Notes under the pieces: model-generated
Told to the model about the DNA's origin: nothing
The model's input: the letters and a program-made list of their open reading frames with translations, nothing else
Databases searched by the model: none
Assembly: GCA_947449125.1 (NCBI GenBank)
Contig: CANFQR010000033.1
Span: 1-9,481 of the forward strand
DNA: 9,481 bases
Direction of reading: 5' to 3'
Source: Bacteroidota bacterium
GTDB lineage: Bacteria > Bacteroidota > Bacteroidia > B-17B0 > Aurantibacillaceae
Shown: positions 6,677 through 9,481 of the stretch, piece after piece
Layout of the letters: each line of letters opens with the position of its first letter
How positions within the stretch are numbered: position 1 is the first letter of the stretch
Made by a program: the position numbers and the translations under genes

Positions 6677-7213
6677 TTAAGCTTTACTCCACAAAAGAAG
6701 AGGATGCATACCAGGCTCTTTAATTTTACTTAAATTAAATTCATTTACCGTATAATTCACATACCTCACCTTTTTACTTATTTTTTTTTCGGCCTTTTCA
6801 ATTTGTTCAATTAAAAACGATTTATTAAGATTGTCGCCAACAATTACTAGGTCTATAATATCTGTTTTTTGCCCCATAGAAAGTTTACCAACCAAATACA
6901 CTTTATCTATATCGCCAATTCGTTGGAGGATATAATCTATAACGTATTCTAAACCAACCATTTTTAAAATTATTTTGTTTAATTCTGAAAATAATGGATG
7001 TTGGGTATTAACCGTAAATACTTTTTTATTTCCTTGTGCAAATGATTTTAAAAATCCTGATTTTTCAAACCTATTTAGTTCAAGTCTTATCGCGTTACTA
7101 GATTCACCAAACTCATCTTCAAGCCCACGCAGATAAGCAGTGTTTTTGCTGTTTAAAAAAAACTTAAGCAACAGTTTAATACGAGTTTTTGAAGATATTA
7201 GAGTTTCAATCAT
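6677..7213 (-). CDS. Winged-helix regulator with degenerate nucleotidyltransferase-like C-terminal domain
   Basis: A 178-residue protein starting MIETLISSKTRIKLLLKFF. The N-terminal ~75 residues look like an ArsR/MarR-type winged helix: helix 8-21, YLRGLEDEFG (27-36), recognition segment SSNAIRLELNRFEKSGFL (38-55) and wing SFAQGNKKVFTVN (57-69), followed by HPLFSEL. The C-terminal half (about 85-178) resembles a minimal nucleotidyltransferase fold: VYLVGKLSMGQKTDIIDLVIVG (105-126) sits where active enzymes have GSxARG and a DxD pair. Here the GS is GK and the acidic pair is D118-I-I-D121, so catalysis is doubtful and a sensor or dimerisation role is more likely. Similar genes occur before UpxY genes in Bacteroidota glycan loci, as I recall. 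ATG is preferred over an upstream in-frame TTG (7235-7237), which lies inside a palindrome. DNA binding is inferred from the fold; the target is unproven. Confidence 0.72.
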   Translation of the reverse strand: MIETLISSKTRIKLLLKFFLNSKNTAYLRGLEDEFGESSNAIRLELNRFEKSGFLKSFAQGNKKVFTVNTQHPLFSELNKIILKMVGLEYVIDYILQRIGDIDKVYLVGKLSMGQKTDIIDLVIVGDNLNKSFLIEQIEKAEKKISKKVRYVNYTVNEFNLSKIKEPGMHPLLLWSKA

Positions 7214-7240
7214 ATATTGAGTAATAAAATTACTCAATAT
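7214..7240. promoter_or_regulatory. Perfect 27-bp inverted repeat abutting the regulator start codon; candidate operator
   Basis: Arms ATATTGAGTAAT (7214-7225) and ATTACTCAATAT (7229-7240) are exact reverse complements around the spacer AAA. The repeat ends one base short of the ATG of the winged-helix gene, where a bound dimer would block transcription or initiation. A symmetric site next to a winged-helix gene suggests autoregulation. The same symmetry could also form a hairpin in the 5' untranslated region covering the start codon. No U-run follows, so it is not a terminator for the kinase gene. Confidence 0.6.
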
Positions 7241-7315
7241 TTAGTAAACAACAGAGAAAATTTAATTTAAATTGGAATTAAAAATGACTTAAAAAAAGGG
7301 TTTTTGATTTAACAA

Positions 7316-9481
7316 CTATAACTTATAGTCTTTACCGTAACCATAATCTTTTCCGCCGTAACCATAGCCATTGCCGTATCCATAACCATATCCATAGCCA
7401 TAACTATACCCATAACCATTATAGTAATAACGTTTTCTAACTCTAGAAACACCATTTAAAAGTAAAAGCACATTTTTGATAGAATTTGTTTCAATAACAT
7501 TATGTAAAAAGTCTGTGACTTTTTTTGTACTTGATTTGGTATTTAACACAAAAATTGAAGCATCAACCTGATTAATCAGATAAATTGAATCGGACAAAAT
7601 GCCAGCTGGAGGAGTATCGATTATTACGATATCAAAATCTTGTTTGGCTCGGTCTATTATTACCTTTAATTTATCGGATAAAACCATTTCAGATGGATTT
7701 GGAGGAACCGGTCCTGAGAATAAACAATATAAGTTTTTAATGTATGTTTCGCTGATAATATCTTCGTATTTATCCATACCAACCAAATAGGTTGTTATGC
7801 CTTTTGTTTGATTTGGTAAGCCAAACCGCTTAAAAATTCTTGGTTTATGTAAATCTAGTTCGATTAATACTGTTTTTTTTCCGCTTTTAGCAAAAATGGC
7901 TGCCAAATTGCAACTTGTAAAAGTTTTACCTTCACTAGGCAGGTAAGAAGTAACTAAATAAGTTTTGGCATCAAATCCAATATTAGCGTATAATAAATTT
8001 GTTCTTAAACTTCTAAAAGATTCTGAAATTAATCCGGTGGGATTGTAATCAACAACCACCCCAGTGTTATTCTCTTCTTTTGAAAATGGTAACACACCTA
8101 CCAAAGGCAGGTCTGTTAATTCTTTTAAATGATGAACCGATTTAATTTTATCTAGAAAAAAAGACCTTATTATTATAATTATTATAGATAAAAGTAAACC
8201 AAACGATAAGAAAGATTTTTGTATACCTGGTTTATCGGGAGAAGCTATCCCAATATTTCTCGGGGCTTCTACAATTTTCATATCCGGAACAATACTTGCT
8301 TTGGCAATTTTTGTATTAGCCCTCTTTTCCAATAAGAAATTATATAATTGTTCGCTAACAGCTGCTTTTCGCTGAATGGTGAGCATGTCTCTTTGTTTTC
8401 CGGGAATTAATTTTGCTTCGCTTATATATGCAAGTATTTCTTTATTTACATTATCAATTTGCTGCTGAGTGGCTTTTCTGGTATTATTAATATATACCAA
8501 TAAATCTTGCTTTGTTTTTTTTATGCTTGCTTTAAGATCAGCTATCAGAGGATTTACCTCTTTTGCAATATTATATGCTTTATTTAATTCAATTTGTTTG
8601 CTATATAAATCAGCAACAGCTGCTGTCATGAAACCAGATTTTTCACTGATGAAAATATTCGGAGGCAAAAATTGAGGATCTTTATCTTCTATAATATATT
8701 TTTCAAGGTCACTAATTGCATTAATTTCCAATTGCATTTGAGAACGTTTGCTATCGTATTCACCAATTTTACTCAAAAAATCCCCTCGCTCCCAATCCAA
8801 ATCAATAATTGAATTTTTGGCCTTGTAATTTTGCATGGTATCTTCAATACCTTTAAGAGAGTAAGTTATTTCATCGAGTTGCTTATCAATGTAACTTATA
8901 GTTCGGTCATTTAACTCAAATTTAGTTTTAAGCTTACTAGTTAAATAAACATTATTTAATGTGTCTAAAATAAGTATTGCTCTTTCAGGAATAATGTCCT
9001 TTAATCCTATAGTTAAAATGTTTGTGTACTCGGGGTTTTGAACAGTGAGGTTGTTTTGAATATTGGAGATTAAATAATCGGGGGTATGAATAATAAATTG
9101 ATAGAAAATACTACTAAAATCAGACACCCTTTCTCTACTAAAAAAACCTTCTCTGTCTATTCTTAAACTCATTTCTAAATCAACAAGGTCTTGGCCGAAC
9201 TTTCCTTTTTTTGTTTGCTTAACCCCATTTTTCTCGAAAAACAATTCGTAATTATCAAAATCAACAATTTTAAAATCAAAAATTTGTTCAAAATAATCTG
9301 GATTTAAAGAATTAACAGTTATTTTAAATGGTGTTCCCTTAAATTGCTCAGTGGTTCTTACTTTTCCAACAATAAAATAAGATGTTTGTATTTTATCAAT
9401 CAACTTATCAACCACTTGTCGAGCTAAATCGTATGATTGTATAATTCGTTGCTCATTTAAATTATCTACATATGAACTGTA
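7316..9481 (-). CDS. Wzc-like polysaccharide chain-length regulator and tyrosine autokinase, 5' end beyond the right edge
   Basis: The reading frame stays open to the right edge, giving the last 721 residues; the start and first membrane span are missing. Numbering is from the edge. Residues 1-~420 are the periplasmic Wzz-like region with long coiled-coil stretches (about 190-260 and 290-375). A proline-containing segment SPDKPG (about 414-419) precedes the second membrane span FLSFGLLLSIIIIII (424-438). The cytoplasmic BY-kinase domain has ESFRSLRTNLLY, Walker A LPSEGKT (514-520), Walker A' ELDLHKPR (541-548) and Walker B IVIIDTPP (618-625). The tail has 15 tyrosines in its last 37 residues. 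Such proteins control chain length and export through cycles of autophosphorylation at the tail. Walker A' has Glu and His where DxDxR is usual. A GTG at 9413-9415 falls inside the Wzz domain and is not the start. The next gene begins about 100 bases downstream. Confidence 0.92.
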   Translation of the reverse strand, partial: YSSYVDNLNEQRIIQSYDLARQVVDKLIDKIQTSYFIVGKVRTTEQFKGTPFKITVNSLNPDYFEQIFDFKIVDFDNYELFFEKNGVKQTKKGKFGQDLVDLEMSLRIDREGFFSRERVSDFSSIFYQFIIHTPDYLISNIQNNLTVQNPEYTNILTIGLKDIIPERAILILDTLNNVYLTSKLKTKFELNDRTISYIDKQLDEITYSLKGIEDTMQNYKAKNSIIDLDWERGDFLSKIGEYDSKRSQMQLEINAISDLEKYIIEDKDPQFLPPNIFISEKSGFMTAAVADLYSKQIELNKAYNIAKEVNPLIADLKASIKKTKQDLLVYINNTRKATQQQIDNVNKEILAYISEAKLIPGKQRDMLTIQRKAAVSEQLYNFLLEKRANTKIAKASIVPDMKIVEAPRNIGIASPDKPGIQKSFLSFGLLLSIIIIIIRSFFLDKIKSVHHLKELTDLPLVGVLPFSKEENNTGVVVDYNPTGLISESFRSLRTNLLYANIGFDAKTYLVTSYLPSEGKTFTSCNLAAIFAKSGKKTVLIELDLHKPRIFKRFGLPNQTKGITTYLVGMDKYEDIISETYIKNLYCLFSGPVPPNPSEMVLSDKLKVIIDRAKQDFDIVIIDTPPAGILSDSIYLINQVDASIFVLNTKSSTKKVTDFLHNVIETNSIKNVLLLLNGVSRVRKRYYYNGYGYSYGYGYGYGYGNGYGYGGKDYGYGKDYKL
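7352..7417 (-). repeat. Gly-Tyr dipeptide-coding repeat in the kinase tail
   Basis: Near-tandem hexamers of the form GG-N-TA-Y encode GYGYSYGYGYGYGYGNGYGY and two further glycines. Third-base changes (GGT, GGC, GGA, GGG; TAT, TAC) show that the dipeptide is kept while the DNA has drifted. It lies in the autophosphorylated C-terminal tyrosine cluster of the BY-kinase, between a YYY triplet upstream and KDYGYGKDYKL at the end. Confidence 0.85.

Noticed and set aside
6780..6793. GCCGAAAAAAA words recurring in several genes (for example 6524-6537 and 6781-6793) as a shared regulatory repeat
   Set aside because: Each occurrence is in frame and encodes Ala-Glu-Lys-Lys or a close variant, so codon use in AT-rich coding DNA explains it.
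7214..7237. TTG start eight codons upstream for the winged-helix gene
   Set aside because: It lies inside the perfect palindrome, and MIETLISSKTR from the ATG at 7213 looks like the natural N-terminus.
7291..7305. Possible terminator after the kinase gene (AAAAA-CCC-TTTTT)
   Set aside because: The stem is five A-T pairs only, too weak to call an intrinsic terminator.
9413..9415. GTG as start of the kinase
   Set aside because: The frame continues without a stop to the window edge with Wzz-like sequence (SYDLARQVVDKL), so the true start is outside.

Overview
The window is AT-rich, and every convincing gene lies on the minus strand, so it reads from right to left. The content points to a member of the Bacteroidota. 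It has a UpxY-type NusG paralogue, a tyrosine-autokinase with a Gly-Tyr tail, tightly packed surface-glycan genes, and no usable Shine-Dalgarno sequences at most starts. I cannot assign a genus. The locus looks like part of an O-antigen, capsule or exopolysaccharide cluster, and both ends of the window cut through genes.

In transcription order, the right edge holds the 3' part of a Wzc-like chain-length regulator and tyrosine kinase (7316-9481). Next is a small winged-helix protein with a degenerate nucleotidyltransferase-like C-terminal half (6677-7213). A perfect 27-bp palindrome abuts its start codon. A leader of about 97 bases with a 12-bp hairpin follows, then a UpxY/RfaH-like antiterminator (6070-6579). 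The remaining genes are packed with gaps of 30 bases or fewer, or with short overlaps: an ABC-2 exporter permease (Wzm, 5188-6039), its ATPase with a C-terminal glycan-binding-type extension (Wzt, 3921-5183), a hexapeptide-repeat acyltransferase (3355-3924), an asparagine-synthase-like amidotransferase (1586-3349), a GT4-type glycosyltransferase (417-1586), and the 5' end of a second glycosyltransferase that runs off the left edge (1-413).

A plausible working model is as follows. The glycosyltransferases build the glycan on a lipid carrier, and the acyltransferase and amidotransferase decorate sugars. Wzm/Wzt exports the finished chain across the inner membrane, and the Wzc-like protein controls length or export. 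The UpxY-like protein probably lets RNA polymerase read through the long operon. The winged-helix protein may repress its own transcript through the palindrome. The catalytic families are well supported by motifs; the glycan structure, the acceptors and the regulatory wiring are inference.

No tRNA, rRNA, CRISPR array, transposase, attachment site or phage gene was seen. The most interesting part is the regulatory block at 6580-7240: a palindromic candidate operator, a winged-helix/nucleotidyltransferase-like protein, a structured leader and an antiterminator.
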